This document shows positions 55,345-64,000 of a stretch of 64,000 bases of DNA, one piece after another. The stretch covers positions 1 to 64,000 of the forward strand of contig CAJLMA010000003.1 of the NCBI GenBank assembly GCA_905207705.1. Direction: 5' to 3'. A program made the translations under genes and the position numbers. Numbering within the stretch: position 1 is the stretch's first letter; the number at the start of each line of letters is the position of its first letter. The stretch is from an uncultured Prevotellaceae bacterium (GTDB lineage: Bacteria; Bacteroidota; Bacteroidia; Bacteroidales; Muribaculaceae). The notes below the pieces were generated by a model. That model saw nothing but the letters and a program-made list of their open reading frames with translations, ran no database searches and was not told where the DNA came from.

Positions 55345-58300
55345 ATGTACAATATGAAGAATTCATTTCTCTCAGTTGCCGTGGCCGCTGCCTTAATGCT
55401 TATACCGGCATACGCCAAAGCCAAAACAGCGAACGTCAACACTGAAATCATTCCCGGACAAGTGTGGAACGATACCGACGGGAATCCAATCAACGCCCAT
55501 GGTGGCGGAATCCTGTACCACGAAGGAACTTATTACTGGTATGGTGAATACAAAAAAGGAAAAACCATTCTCCCCGAATGGGCTACTTGGGAATGTTATC
55601 GCACCGACGTTACAGGTGTGAGCTGCTACTCGTCCAAAGACTTGATGAACTGGAAATTTGAAGGCATCGTGCTGCCTGCGGTCAAAGACGACCCTTCACA
55701 CGACCTTCATCCAAGCAAAGTCCTTGAACGCCCTAAAGTGATTTTCAACCAAAAAACACGCAAATTCGTCATGTGGGCTCATGTTGAAAGTGCCGATTAC
55801 AGCAAGGCTTGCACCGGCGTTGCCGTAAGCGACTCACCTACCGGCCCGTTTACCTATCTTGGCAGCTTCAGGCCAAACAACGCCATGAGCCGCGACCAGA
55901 CAGTGTTTGTCGACGATGACGGCCGAGCTTATCAATTCTACTCGTCCGAGAACAATGCGACTATGTATATCAGCGAGCTGACCGATGATTATTTGAGGCC
56001 GTCAGGACGCTACACTCGCAATTTCATCGGCATGAGCCGCGAGGCTCCGGCAGTGTTCAAGCACAATGGAAAATATTACATGCTATCGTCGGGATGCACA
56101 GGTTGGGATCCAAATCAAGCCGAACTTGCCGTAGCCGACTCCATAATGGGTGAATGGAAAGTGATAGGCAACCCTTGCACAGGCAAAGACGCCGACAAGA
56201 CATTCTACGGTCAAAGTACATATGTTCAACAGGTTATGGGCAAGAAGAACACCTATATAGCCATGTTTGACAAGTGGAACAAGACCGACCTCGAAAATTC
56301 GCTTTACATATGGCTCCCGATTTCGTTCGAGAACGGTAAAATAACTATTCCTTGGCGCGACAGCTGGAATTTGGACCAATTTGAAAACCAGCCTCGCTTT
56401 GAAGCCGGCAATGGCACATTCCTACTTAACGGAGAACCATTTGTCGTGAAAGCTGCCGAATTGCACTATCCGCGCATTCCGCGCCCATATTGGGATCAAC
56501 GCATCAAGTTGTGCAAGGCTCTCGGCATGAACACTGTCTGCTTGTATGTGTTCTGGAATGCACACGAGCCGGAAAAAGACAAATTCGACTTTACAGGACA
56601 AAATGACTTGGCCGAATTCTGCCGTCTGTGCCAAGCAAACGACATGTATGTAATACTTCGTCCCGGCCCATACGTTTGTGCAGAATGGGAAATGGGCGGT
56701 CTCCCTTGGTGGTTGCTCAAGAAAAAAGACATTCGCTTACGCGAAGACGACCCATATTTCCTCGAACGTGTCGCAATCTTCGAAAAGGAAGTGGCCAAGC
56801 AAGTATCTGACTTGACTATTGCCAACGGTGGCCCGATACTTATGATTCAAGTGGAAAATGAGTATGGCTCATATGGTGAAAGCAAAGAATATGTGGCTGC
56901 CATACGCGACATGTTGAAAGCCAACTACGACGATGTCACATTGTTCCAATGCGACTGGGAATCTAATTTCCATCTTAACGGGCTTCCCGACTTGATTTGG
57001 ACAATGAACTTCGGCACAGGAGCCAATATCGACCAGCAATTTGCCAAACTAAAGAAAGTAAGGCCTACAAGCCCTCTCATGTGTTCTGAATTCTGGAGCG
57101 GATGGTTCGACAAGTGGGGAGCAAACCACGAAACCCGTCCTGCCGCCGACATGGTTGCCGGCATCGACGAAATGTTGTCAAAAGGCATCTCTTTCAGCTT
57201 GTACATGACTCACGGAGGAACCAACTGGGGTCACTGGGCAGGAGCAAACTCTCCGGGATTTGCCCCCGACGTGACTTCATACGATTATGACGCGCCTATC
57301 AGCGAATCAGGACAAACCACTCCAAAATATTGGGAGTTGAGAAAGACTCTTGCAAAATACATGAACGGGGAAAAGCAAGCTAAAGTTCCCGACCTCATCA
57401 AGCCTATAAGCATCAAGGAGTTCCAATTCACCGAATTCGCCCCATTGTTTGCCAACCTTCCCGAAGCCAAGCACGACAAGGAAATACGCACGATGGAAGA
57501 ATACGACCAAGGTTTTGGAAGCATACTTTATCGCACAACTTTGCCCGAAATGAAGTCTCAATCCACTTTGACAGTGAACGAAGCTCACGACTACGCTCAA
57601 ATATTCATCGATGGCAAATACATTGGGAAACTCGACCGCCGCAATGGTGAAAAGCAATTGACTCTGCCTCCATGCGCCAAGGGTGCGCAACTCGACATCC
57701 TTGTCGAAGCCATGGGCCGCATAAACTTCGGCCGTGCGATAAAAGATTTCAAAGGTATTACCGAGAATGTTGAAATTTCTTGCACCGTCGATGGCTACAC
57801 ATTCACATGCGACTTGCAGAATTGGGACGTATTCAACATCATTGACGAATACGATTTCTACACTGCAATGAAGTTTGAGCCGTTGACAAATGCAAAAGCT
57901 GCCGAAGGCGAAAGATTGCAACCTGGTTGCTACCGCGCGACTTTCAACGTGAAGAAGCCAAGCGACACCTTCCTCAATTTTGAAACATGGGGCAAAGGTC
58001 TTGTTTATGTAAACGGCCACGGAATAGGCCGAATCTGGGAAATCGGGCCTCAACAGACGCTGTATGTACCTGGATGCTGGCTCAACAAGGGAGAAAACGA
58101 GATTTTGGTATTTGACATCGTAGGTCCTAAGGATGCAAAAACCGAAGGCTTGAAACAACCGCTTCTCGACCAACTTCTCGTAAAGAAGCCGTTGACACAT
58201 CGCAATGAAGGTGAAAATCTTGACCTGTCGGCCGAAACGCCTGTATATTCGGGTAGCTTCGCTCCCGGCAACGGATGGCAAGAAGTAAAATTCGACGCTC

Positions 58301-58671
58301 CGGTCACCGGAAGATATGTGTGCATCGAAGCCCTCAATTCACAAGACGGCAAAGACATGGCTTGCATTGCCGAAATGTACATGCTCGATGAAAACAATGA
58401 ACGCTTGTCGCGTGAACCGTGGATTGTAAAATATGCCGACAGTGAAGATGTGGCTCATGTTAACCGCTCGGCCGACAAGACTTTCGACTTGCAAGAATCT
58501 ACTTATTGGAGTACCGTGGAAGGAACACCTTATCCCCACAGCGTCGTCATAGACCTCGGCTCGACTCGCACGCTCACAGGGTTCCAATACTTGCCTCGCA
58601 TGGAAAGCAACGCTCCGGGAAGCATAAAAGATTTCAAGATCTATGTGAAATCGGACAATTTCAAATATTAA
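55345..58671 (+). CDS. Secreted GH43_24-GH35 fusion (exo-beta-1,3-galactanase plus beta-galactosidase)
   Basis: 1108 residues with a signal peptide (to about 27); the start may be either ATG at 55345 or 55354. The GH43 domain (about 34-350) begins GQVWNDTDGNPINAHGGGI and keeps Glu233 in REAPAVFK and Gln290 in GQSTYV, as in GH43_24. GH35 follows (about 355-700) with ENEYGSYG (Glu506, acid/base) and SEFWSGWFDKWG (Glu582, nucleophile), then beta-sandwich domains. The C-terminal discoidin-like domain stops at IYVKSDNFKY, apparently lacking its last strands. The two enzymes could remove terminal galactose from backbone and side chains. GH51 follows after 7 bp. Confidence 0.9.
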   Translation: MYNMKNSFLSVAVAAALMLIPAYAKAKTANVNTEIIPGQVWNDTDGNPINAHGGGILYHEGTYYWYGEYKKGKTILPEWATWECYRTDVTGVSCYSSKDLMNWKFEGIVLPAVKDDPSHDLHPSKVLERPKVIFNQKTRKFVMWAHVESADYSKACTGVAVSDSPTGPFTYLGSFRPNNAMSRDQTVFVDDDGRAYQFYSSENNATMYISELTDDYLRPSGRYTRNFIGMSREAPAVFKHNGKYYMLSSGCTGWDPNQAELAVADSIMGEWKVIGNPCTGKDADKTFYGQSTYVQQVMGKKNTYIAMFDKWNKTDLENSLYIWLPISFENGKITIPWRDSWNLDQFENQPRFEAGNGTFLLNGEPFVVKAAELHYPRIPRPYWDQRIKLCKALGMNTVCLYVFWNAHEPEKDKFDFTGQNDLAEFCRLCQANDMYVILRPGPYVCAEWEMGGLPWWLLKKKDIRLREDDPYFLERVAIFEKEVAKQVSDLTIANGGPILMIQVENEYGSYGESKEYVAAIRDMLKANYDDVTLFQCDWESNFHLNGLPDLIWTMNFGTGANIDQQFAKLKKVRPTSPLMCSEFWSGWFDKWGANHETRPAADMVAGIDEMLSKGISFSLYMTHGGTNWGHWAGANSPGFAPDVTSYDYDAPISESGQTTPKYWELRKTLAKYMNGEKQAKVPDLIKPISIKEFQFTEFAPLFANLPEAKHDKEIRTMEEYDQGFGSILYRTTLPEMKSQSTLTVNEAHDYAQIFIDGKYIGKLDRRNGEKQLTLPPCAKGAQLDILVEAMGRINFGRAIKDFKGITENVEISCTVDGYTFTCDLQNWDVFNIIDEYDFYTAMKFEPLTNAKAAEGERLQPGCYRATFNVKKPSDTFLNFETWGKGLVYVNGHGIGRIWEIGPQQTLYVPGCWLNKGENEILVFDIVGPKDAKTEGLKQPLLDQLLVKKPLTHRNEGENLDLSAETPVYSGSFAPGNGWQEVKFDAPVTGRYVCIEALNSQDGKDMACIAEMYMLDENNERLSREPWIVKYADSEDVAHVNRSADKTFDLQESTYWSTVEGTPYPHSVVIDLGSTRTLTGFQYLPRMESNAPGSIKDFKIYVKSDNFKY

Positions 58672-58678
58672 GCCTCCC

Positions 58679-60640
58679 ATGAAACGTAAAATTTCAATAT
58701 CACTGCTGCTTGCCGCCGGAATTTCTCTGGCGGCAACAGCTCATACTCATAACATGACGGTCGATGTCGCCAATCCATCAGCTACAATCCAACCGACCAT
58801 GTATGGCGTATTCTTCGAAGACATAAACTTCGGAGCCGATGGTGGATTGTATGCCGAATTGGTTAAAAACCGTTCTTTTGAGTTTCCGCAACCGTTCGTA
58901 GGGTGGACTCCGTTCGGTGATGTTACTGTCATGAACGAGAATCCGGCATTCGACCGCAATCCGCACTATGTGCGTGTGGTAAATGACGGGCGCTTGCTCC
59001 GTGCCGGGCTCGACAATGACGGATACCGAGGCATAGGCATAAAAGAAGGCAAGGAATACCGTTTCTCGGTATATGCACGCTCAACTAACGGAAAGCCTGC
59101 CAAAGTAGCCATAGAGCTCATCAACTCAAGCGGAGACAATCCTGTAAAAAGCGAAATAATCGTCACAGGCGACAAGTGGGAGAAATATACAGTCTTGCTG
59201 AAATCCAACTACACCGACAATAATTCCAGATTGAGGGTATTGCTTCCCGACAAAGGCACGTCGGTCGATATAGACCATATTTCTTTATTCCCTGTCGATA
59301 CTTGGAAGAACCGCGAAAATGGCATGCGAGCCGATTTGGCTCAAGCCATATATGACCTCAATCCCGGTGTATTCCGATTCCCCGGAGGTTGCATAATCGA
59401 AGGCAACAGCCTTGCAACACGCTATCAGTGGAAAAACTCCGTAGGCCCGGTAGAAAACCGTCCGTTGAACGAGAATCGCTGGAACTATACGTTCAAACAC
59501 AGGGCATTCCCCGATTACTTCCAGACGCTCGGAATGGGGTTCTACGAATATTTCTTATTCAGTGAGGATATTGGGGCCGAGCCTCTTCCCGTTGTGAGCT
59601 GCGGCCTGTCATGCCAATACGAAAGCAACGAAGTCGTACCGCTCGACGAGCTTGAGCCTTATATCCAAGATGCTCTCGACTTAATTGAATTTGCCAACGG
59701 CGACACGACTACAGTGTGGGGAAAGGTGCGTGCCCAAATGGGACACCCCGAGCCATTCAACTTGAAAATGATTGGTGTTGGTAACGAGCAATGGAACAAA
59801 GTCTACGTTGAACGCCTCGAAATGTTCACAAAAGCCATCAGGGAAGAATATCCCGACATCAAGATTGTAGGCTCGTCCGGGCCGGAAGCCGATGGCGAGA
59901 AATTTGAATACCTGTGGCCCGAAATGAAGCGTGTGGGCGTTGACCTCGTCGACGAACATTATTACAAAGAGCCGTCTTGGTTCTTTGCAAATGCAGGACG
60001 CTACGACAGCTACGACAGGGAAGGGCCGAAAGTTTTTGCCGGAGAATACGCATCCCACGACCATTCGGCCAACAAACACAACAATTGGCGTGCCGCACTG
60101 TCGGAAGCTGCGTTCATGACCGGCCTTGAACGGAATGCCGATGTAGTCTTAATGGCTACATACGCACCGCTGCTGGCTCATTTCGACGCTTGGCAATGGA
60201 ATCCCGACATGATATGGTTTGACAACATGCAGCTGATGCGCACTCCAAGTTATTATGTACAGCAACTATACGGAATGAATGCCGGCACCGAAGTTTTGCC
60301 GCTCACCATGGACGGTAAGCCAGTGACCGGACAAGACAACCTCTATGCAAGTGCAGCTATTGATGGCAATACAGGAGAAATAATATTGAAGATTGTAAAC
60401 TCGGGCGACAAGAATGCTGAAGTTAAAATAAACTTTGACGGGCTTGCTAAAAAGAGCAAGTTAGTTTCAGGATTCTGCACATACATGCAAAACGACAATC
60501 TTCTCGCTGAAAACTCACTTGGCAACGAGACCGTCATCCCTCGCACAAGGCCGGTGAAAGTTGGCGACAAAGAGCTGTCATTGGAGTTGCAACCCTACTC
60601 ATTCGGAGTTTACCGCCTGCAAGTAGCCAAGAAAAAATAA
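58679..60640 (+). CDS. Secreted GH51 alpha-L-arabinofuranosidase
   Basis: 653 residues with a signal peptide (1-20). A CBM4/9-like domain is inserted near the N-terminus (about 60-210). The barrel carries IGVGNEQW with Glu370 (acid/base) and FAGEYASH with Glu456 (nucleophile), both standard for GH51, and MYGVFFEDINFGADGGLYAELVKNRSFE at the start. It removes arabinofuranose side groups. Co-transcribed with the GH43-GH35 gene, giving galactose- and arabinose-releasing activities together. Confidence 0.93.
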   Translation: MKRKISISLLLAAGISLAATAHTHNMTVDVANPSATIQPTMYGVFFEDINFGADGGLYAELVKNRSFEFPQPFVGWTPFGDVTVMNENPAFDRNPHYVRVVNDGRLLRAGLDNDGYRGIGIKEGKEYRFSVYARSTNGKPAKVAIELINSSGDNPVKSEIIVTGDKWEKYTVLLKSNYTDNNSRLRVLLPDKGTSVDIDHISLFPVDTWKNRENGMRADLAQAIYDLNPGVFRFPGGCIIEGNSLATRYQWKNSVGPVENRPLNENRWNYTFKHRAFPDYFQTLGMGFYEYFLFSEDIGAEPLPVVSCGLSCQYESNEVVPLDELEPYIQDALDLIEFANGDTTTVWGKVRAQMGHPEPFNLKMIGVGNEQWNKVYVERLEMFTKAIREEYPDIKIVGSSGPEADGEKFEYLWPEMKRVGVDLVDEHYYKEPSWFFANAGRYDSYDREGPKVFAGEYASHDHSANKHNNWRAALSEAAFMTGLERNADVVLMATYAPLLAHFDAWQWNPDMIWFDNMQLMRTPSYYVQQLYGMNAGTEVLPLTMDGKPVTGQDNLYASAAIDGNTGEIILKIVNSGDKNAEVKINFDGLAKKSKLVSGFCTYMQNDNLLAENSLGNETVIPRTRPVKVGDKELSLELQPYSFGVYRLQVAKKK

Positions 60641-60661
60641 TACTTGACAAATACATAGCAT

Positions 60662-60709
60662 AAAAAATAAGGATTAAGTCCCGCAAAAGGCTCTTAATCC
60701 TTATTTTTT
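60662..60709. terminator. Bidirectional terminator after GH51
   Basis: A 17-bp perfect AT-rich stem (60662-60678 with 60693-60709) with T-runs on both strands. It serves GH51 and the convergent tandem GH43 gene. Confidence 0.9.
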
Positions 60710-60746
60710 GTGTGTTAAAAGAAATTGCCAAGCAATTTAAATCTTA

Positions 60747-62672
60747 TTAAAGAGTCGGCACAACCGGTATTATGCCACCTTTTTCGTCAAATTCCATTTT
60801 GTCGATGCACACTTCGCGATGCACTCCCGGGGCATTGTCGAGGTAATGCTTGTTTATACGATGATAAACGACGCGCCATTCGTCAGAATCAGGTAATTGC
60901 ACGACCGAGCAATGCCCAGTGCCATAAATTTCCTTTTCGGGATTTTGAATGAGCATGACCGGCTTCTTTGCAACTTTAACATCACCCAATGGAGACTTTG
61001 ATGTCCCGTAAGCTATATGATAATTGGTCGAACCCGTATCATCAACCGACCACAAGAAATAATACTTTCCATCGCGATAAAACACATAAGGAGCTTCACG
61101 GTAAGCATAATCGGCAAGCGTGCCACCTTTCGGTGTCATGACTTTTATCGTGTTCTCTTTTATCGACAACATGTCATCTGCCAATTCAGCACCTGCCATG
61201 TATCCATTACCCCAATACAGATAAGACTTGCCGCTCACAGGATCGGTAAACACATCGACATCTATGAGTTGACCTCCATTTACACCTGCCGGAGCCTCGG
61301 TTAACATGGGGTGACCTACATCGGTAAACGGGCCGGCAGGAGAATCGCCAACAGCTACACCAATCACCTTGCCACCGCCGGCCTTGGGCTGCGCACTGTA
61401 ATAGAAATAATATTTATATTTACCATCCACCAATTTTTCTTCTATGCACGGAGCCCATGTATTGCCCGATGCCCAACTGTCGGGATCGGCAGTCACATCA
61501 AGCACGACACCTTCATAAACCCAGTTCTTCAAGTCGGCCGAAGAATATGCCGTAAGGTAATATCCGCCCCATCCCGGAAATCCGTCGGTAGTGGAATATA
61601 TGTAATAACGTCCGGTATTTTTAGAGTACAGCACTTCCGGGTCGGCATGAAATCCTTCAATTACAGGATTAGCCGGCAATTGTCCCAATTCGGCCGGAGT
61701 TCCCCAACGACCTGTCACTCGAAGCAATTCATCGCGAGTTATTGGAATTACCGTACCGTGACGCGGATGGAAATTCATTTGGACCTTGTGGTCGATTACC
61801 TTGAAATTATGCAAATCGCTCGATTCGGTAAACTGGTATCCGCCTTTAATATAAACGTCATACATCAGTATGTATTTGTCCTCACCTATAAGTTTGAATG
61901 TTCCTGCACCTTCTACGGCTTCGGTGGTTTGTTGCTTGTAATCGGGATATTCAGTCCAGTTGCCCGAAGTCAACGACTTGGTAGTTGCGACCTTGATGCC
62001 ATTTCCGTGTCCTTCTGTCTTATAAAACAAATGATATACTCCATCCTTATACACAATGTCGCCATCAATGCACGATTTCTTGTCCTTAGGAATGAACAAT
62101 GGTTTCGGCGTGCCTATTATGTCGGTAAAAGAGTCGTTTGCATAGGCATAATATATGACATCGGGTCCGTCCCCGTATTTCATCGACCAATATACCATAT
62201 ATTTCCCTACTTCAGAGTCATATACCGTCTGCGGAGCCCATACTCGCTTTAATTTTTCCTGGCCTTCAAAGCGTTTCTGCATGTTAATTACCGAGTGCGA
62301 CCAGTTGACCAAGTCGGTCGACTTGAGCATAATCATAGCCCTGTTTGAATCCCATCCGTTGTCCGACACCATGTCGGTTGCGACCATATAGAAAGTCTTG
62401 CCGTCCTGACATCTCAAGATGTGAGGGTCGCGCACTCCGCCTGTCGAACTTATAATCTTGGAATCTATGACAGGCTTATTCCCGTTAAGGGCATAATAAG
62501 AATAGCCATCCATGCTGACAGCATAGCATATCGCCTCTTCTGATATGTGGTTACCCTTGAAATATACAAACAGATATCCCACATAGTCCTTCTCGACCGA
62601 CATGTCGGTCGAGCCGAATGCTGCAAATTGCATTGACAGCATCAACAATAACATAAGTGTCAATCGCTTCAT
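60747..62672 (-). CDS. Secreted tandem GH43 enzyme
   Basis: 641 residues from MKRLTLMLLLML with a signal peptide (to about 21). Two complete GH43-like propellers are seen. The first (about 28-325) begins YLFVYFKGNHISEEAICYAVSMDGY and has GGVRDPHIL. The second (about 330-641) begins NPVIEGFHADPEVLYSKNTGRYYIYST and contains YREAPYVFYRDGKYYFLWSVDD. Members are arabinanases, arabinofuranosidases or galactosidases; the specificity cannot be read here. The first domain may be catalytic or substrate-binding only. Confidence 0.82.
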   Translation of the reverse strand: MKRLTLMLLLMLSMQFAAFGSTDMSVEKDYVGYLFVYFKGNHISEEAICYAVSMDGYSYYALNGNKPVIDSKIISSTGGVRDPHILRCQDGKTFYMVATDMVSDNGWDSNRAMIMLKSTDLVNWSHSVINMQKRFEGQEKLKRVWAPQTVYDSEVGKYMVYWSMKYGDGPDVIYYAYANDSFTDIIGTPKPLFIPKDKKSCIDGDIVYKDGVYHLFYKTEGHGNGIKVATTKSLTSGNWTEYPDYKQQTTEAVEGAGTFKLIGEDKYILMYDVYIKGGYQFTESSDLHNFKVIDHKVQMNFHPRHGTVIPITRDELLRVTGRWGTPAELGQLPANPVIEGFHADPEVLYSKNTGRYYIYSTTDGFPGWGGYYLTAYSSADLKNWVYEGVVLDVTADPDSWASGNTWAPCIEEKLVDGKYKYYFYYSAQPKAGGGKVIGVAVGDSPAGPFTDVGHPMLTEAPAGVNGGQLIDVDVFTDPVSGKSYLYWGNGYMAGAELADDMLSIKENTIKVMTPKGGTLADYAYREAPYVFYRDGKYYFLWSVDDTGSTNYHIAYGTSKSPLGDVKVAKKPVMLIQNPEKEIYGTGHCSVVQLPDSDEWRVVYHRINKHYLDNAPGVHREVCIDKMEFDEKGGIIPVVPTL

Positions 62673-62735
62673 GAAAAGATGTTTTTTAGGTTCATTGTTA
62701 ATATATACTTTACTTAAAAATTTCAATCGGCAGCC

Positions 62736-63503
62736 TCAGCCTTTAAAGAAATACCTTCCACGCTTGCGCGTAATGTCGCCATATTGTATGGCACGCACCG
62801 GGCAATGATGTATGCACCCGAGGCACATGGCACAATTTCCGTTCCATCGTGGCAATCCCTTTTCATCCATCGTTATATTTTTCATCGGACACACTTTCAC
62901 GCATAAACCGCATGAAGTACACACGCCGGCATCGGCCTTGAACCGACGGTCGTTCATCAAGAATGCGTTGAAGAATGGCCTTATCACACGAGATTTTATC
63001 CATTTGCAACTGCCTGTCACCACATCGGTCACATGCGACTTTGCCAAAATGGCTTTTGCCACTTCTTCCACACGAGACTTCGCACGCTCCAGTTTTTCTC
63101 GCTCCACATCCTTGGAATCAACGTCAAATCCGGGTAGAAGTATGTAATTGTTTGGCATCTGTACCGAGAAAGCGGCATTCCCGTCTATATAACCCAAAGC
63201 CTTGCGCCAAATGTCAGCAGTAAGCCCTATGTCGTCACCACAGACGGCCACCATGTAACAATATGTCTTACCCTTTTCGTATCCGTCCACATGCCACTTT
63301 GAAATAAAATCAAGCACCACCGGAGGCGGACCCCATGAATATACAGGAAACACCCAACCTATGTTCTCTTCCGGAGCCAGTTCATAACGAAATAGTCCTG
63401 AGCGGACGGCATTGCCTACCTCGACAAAACGCTCGCCGAGAATCGACGCAAGCATTCCTGCCACCCACTTACTATTGCCTGTTCCTGAGAAATAATATAT
63501 CAT
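62736..63503 (-). CDS. EFR1-family flavodoxin/ferredoxin protein
   Basis: 255 residues. The N-terminus is a flavodoxin-like domain (MIYYFSGTGNSKWVAGML, the FMN-loop pattern). The C-terminus carries two 4Fe-4S motifs, CTSCGLCVKVCP and CAMCLGCIHHCP. It is probably a cytoplasmic electron carrier; the partner is unknown. It begins 1 bp after the stop of the DUF2027/Smr gene, so both are on one transcript. It is not obviously part of the sugar locus. Confidence 0.88.
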   Translation of the reverse strand: MIYYFSGTGNSKWVAGMLASILGERFVEVGNAVRSGLFRYELAPEENIGWVFPVYSWGPPPVVLDFISKWHVDGYEKGKTYCYMVAVCGDDIGLTADIWRKALGYIDGNAAFSVQMPNNYILLPGFDVDSKDVEREKLERAKSRVEEVAKAILAKSHVTDVVTGSCKWIKSRVIRPFFNAFLMNDRRFKADAGVCTSCGLCVKVCPMKNITMDEKGLPRWNGNCAMCLGCIHHCPVRAIQYGDITRKRGRYFFKG

Positions 63504-63504
63504 G

Positions 63505-64000
63505 TCATTTTCTCAATTTCACCAGCGTTGCCCCGAAACCATATTCACGGAAACTGGCATCCTGAGCCTCGCAATTGGGATATTTACGCTTGAGCTCGTC
63601 AAGAATGGCTTTTCGTAATACGCCTTCCCCTTTGCCGTGTATGAACACCACTCTTGCTCCGGGAATGTTGATATTCTCATCCATTACTTTCCTAAACTTG
63701 TCGAGTTGCACCTCAAGCATGTCGCGATTGGACAATCCGGCCGTCGAGTCAAGCAACTCATGTATGTGCAAGTCGCATTCCACGATCTCGTTGGCATCTC
63801 TTTTTTCCTGCTTCTTCACAGGCTGCTTTTTTTGCCTGTCGACATTCTTCTTTTCACGCATTGCGCGTTCAAGTTCGGCACTGTCCACCACGAGCATCTT
63901 GGCCGGCACATCATTGCGCACGATATCGAGCGCTATGACCGGCGAATCGAAATATTGATTGTCGTGATAGCAATGCAATTTGAAAAACTTGGTCGTGTCG
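63505..64000 (-). CDS. DUF2027/Smr-domain protein, C-terminal part (cut by the window edge)
   Basis: At least 164 residues are visible. The frame is open to the right edge, with codons for DTTKFFK before the TTG that could be mistaken for a start; so the gene begins beyond the window. The C-terminal Smr domain has the DLHIHEL and IHGKGEGVLRKAI motifs, and a Lys-rich linker precedes it. Smr domains bind or nick nucleic acids; in Bacteroidetes they end DUF2027 proteins, which I recall as about 350 residues. Confidence 0.85.
   Translation of the reverse strand, partial: DTTKFFKLHCYHDNQYFDSPVIALDIVRNDVPAKMLVVDSAELERAMREKKNVDRQKKQPVKKQEKRDANEIVECDLHIHELLDSTAGLSNRDMLEVQLDKFRKVMDENINIPGARVVFIHGKGEGVLRKAILDELKRKYPNCEAQDASFREYGFGATLVKLRK

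Noticed and set aside
57307..58281. A 324-codon minus-strand open frame inside the GH43-GH35 gene
   Set aside because: Antisense shadow of the GH35 region; no start context or domain.

Overview
The window reads as gut Bacteroidales, most likely Muribaculaceae or a close relative. The evidence is a SusC/SusD pair, a hybrid two-component regulator, Bacteroidetes-type promoter boxes (TAnnTTTG), secreted enzymes with C-terminal tails like type IX secretion signals, a DUF2027/Smr protein and a 47-bp type II-C CRISPR repeat. All family calls come from reading the sequence; no database search was run.

Region 1 (1-7350) is a complete type II-C CRISPR-Cas locus. A 26-repeat array enters from the left edge and reads rightward. 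cas9-cas1-cas2 reads leftward and meets the array at a shared terminator. The tracrRNA lies just beyond cas9 on the other strand. Each repeat carries a Bacteroidetes-type promoter box, and a 12-bp inverted repeat covers the cas9 promoter and start.

Region 2 (7376-11904) is housekeeping: a membrane-anchored DNA/RNA nuclease, peptidase T, a metallo-beta-lactamase-fold lipoprotein, a PHP-domain phosphatase and a small monooxygenase-like protein.

Region 3 (12189-47518) is a large polysaccharide utilisation locus. A hybrid two-component sensor at the left end faces a long minus-strand series. In transcription order this is a beta-propeller enzyme (GH145/PL24/PL42-like), a GH105-GH154 fusion, a CxxCH/TolB lipoprotein, SusC, SusD, a binding protein, two GH128-like enzymes with a FIVAR/ricin-repeat protein between them, a duplicated lectin-like protein, a GH43_24-like enzyme and a membrane protein. 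Most of these genes are separated by hairpins.

Region 4 (47712-53849) is a plus-strand operon for unsaturated uronic acids: KduD, a DUF4861 lipoprotein, a galactitol-type PTS IIC permease without PTS partners, a KduI with a secretion signal, KdgK and KdgA. Together these convert 5-keto-4-deoxyuronate to pyruvate and glyceraldehyde-3-phosphate.

Region 5 (54164-62672) adds GH16, a GH43_24-GH35 fusion, GH51 and a tandem GH43. The combination fits breakdown of type II arabinogalactan (arabinogalactan protein): a beta-1,3-galactan backbone, beta-galactose and arabinofuranose side chains, and rhamnose-capped glucuronate. This target is an inference from enzyme families. The right edge holds a ferredoxin/flavodoxin-like protein and a truncated DUF2027/Smr gene.

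The most unusual points are the apparently periplasmic KduI next to an orphan PTS permease, which suggests a rearranged uronate import route, and a 14-bp motif shared by three promoters that may mark the regulon.
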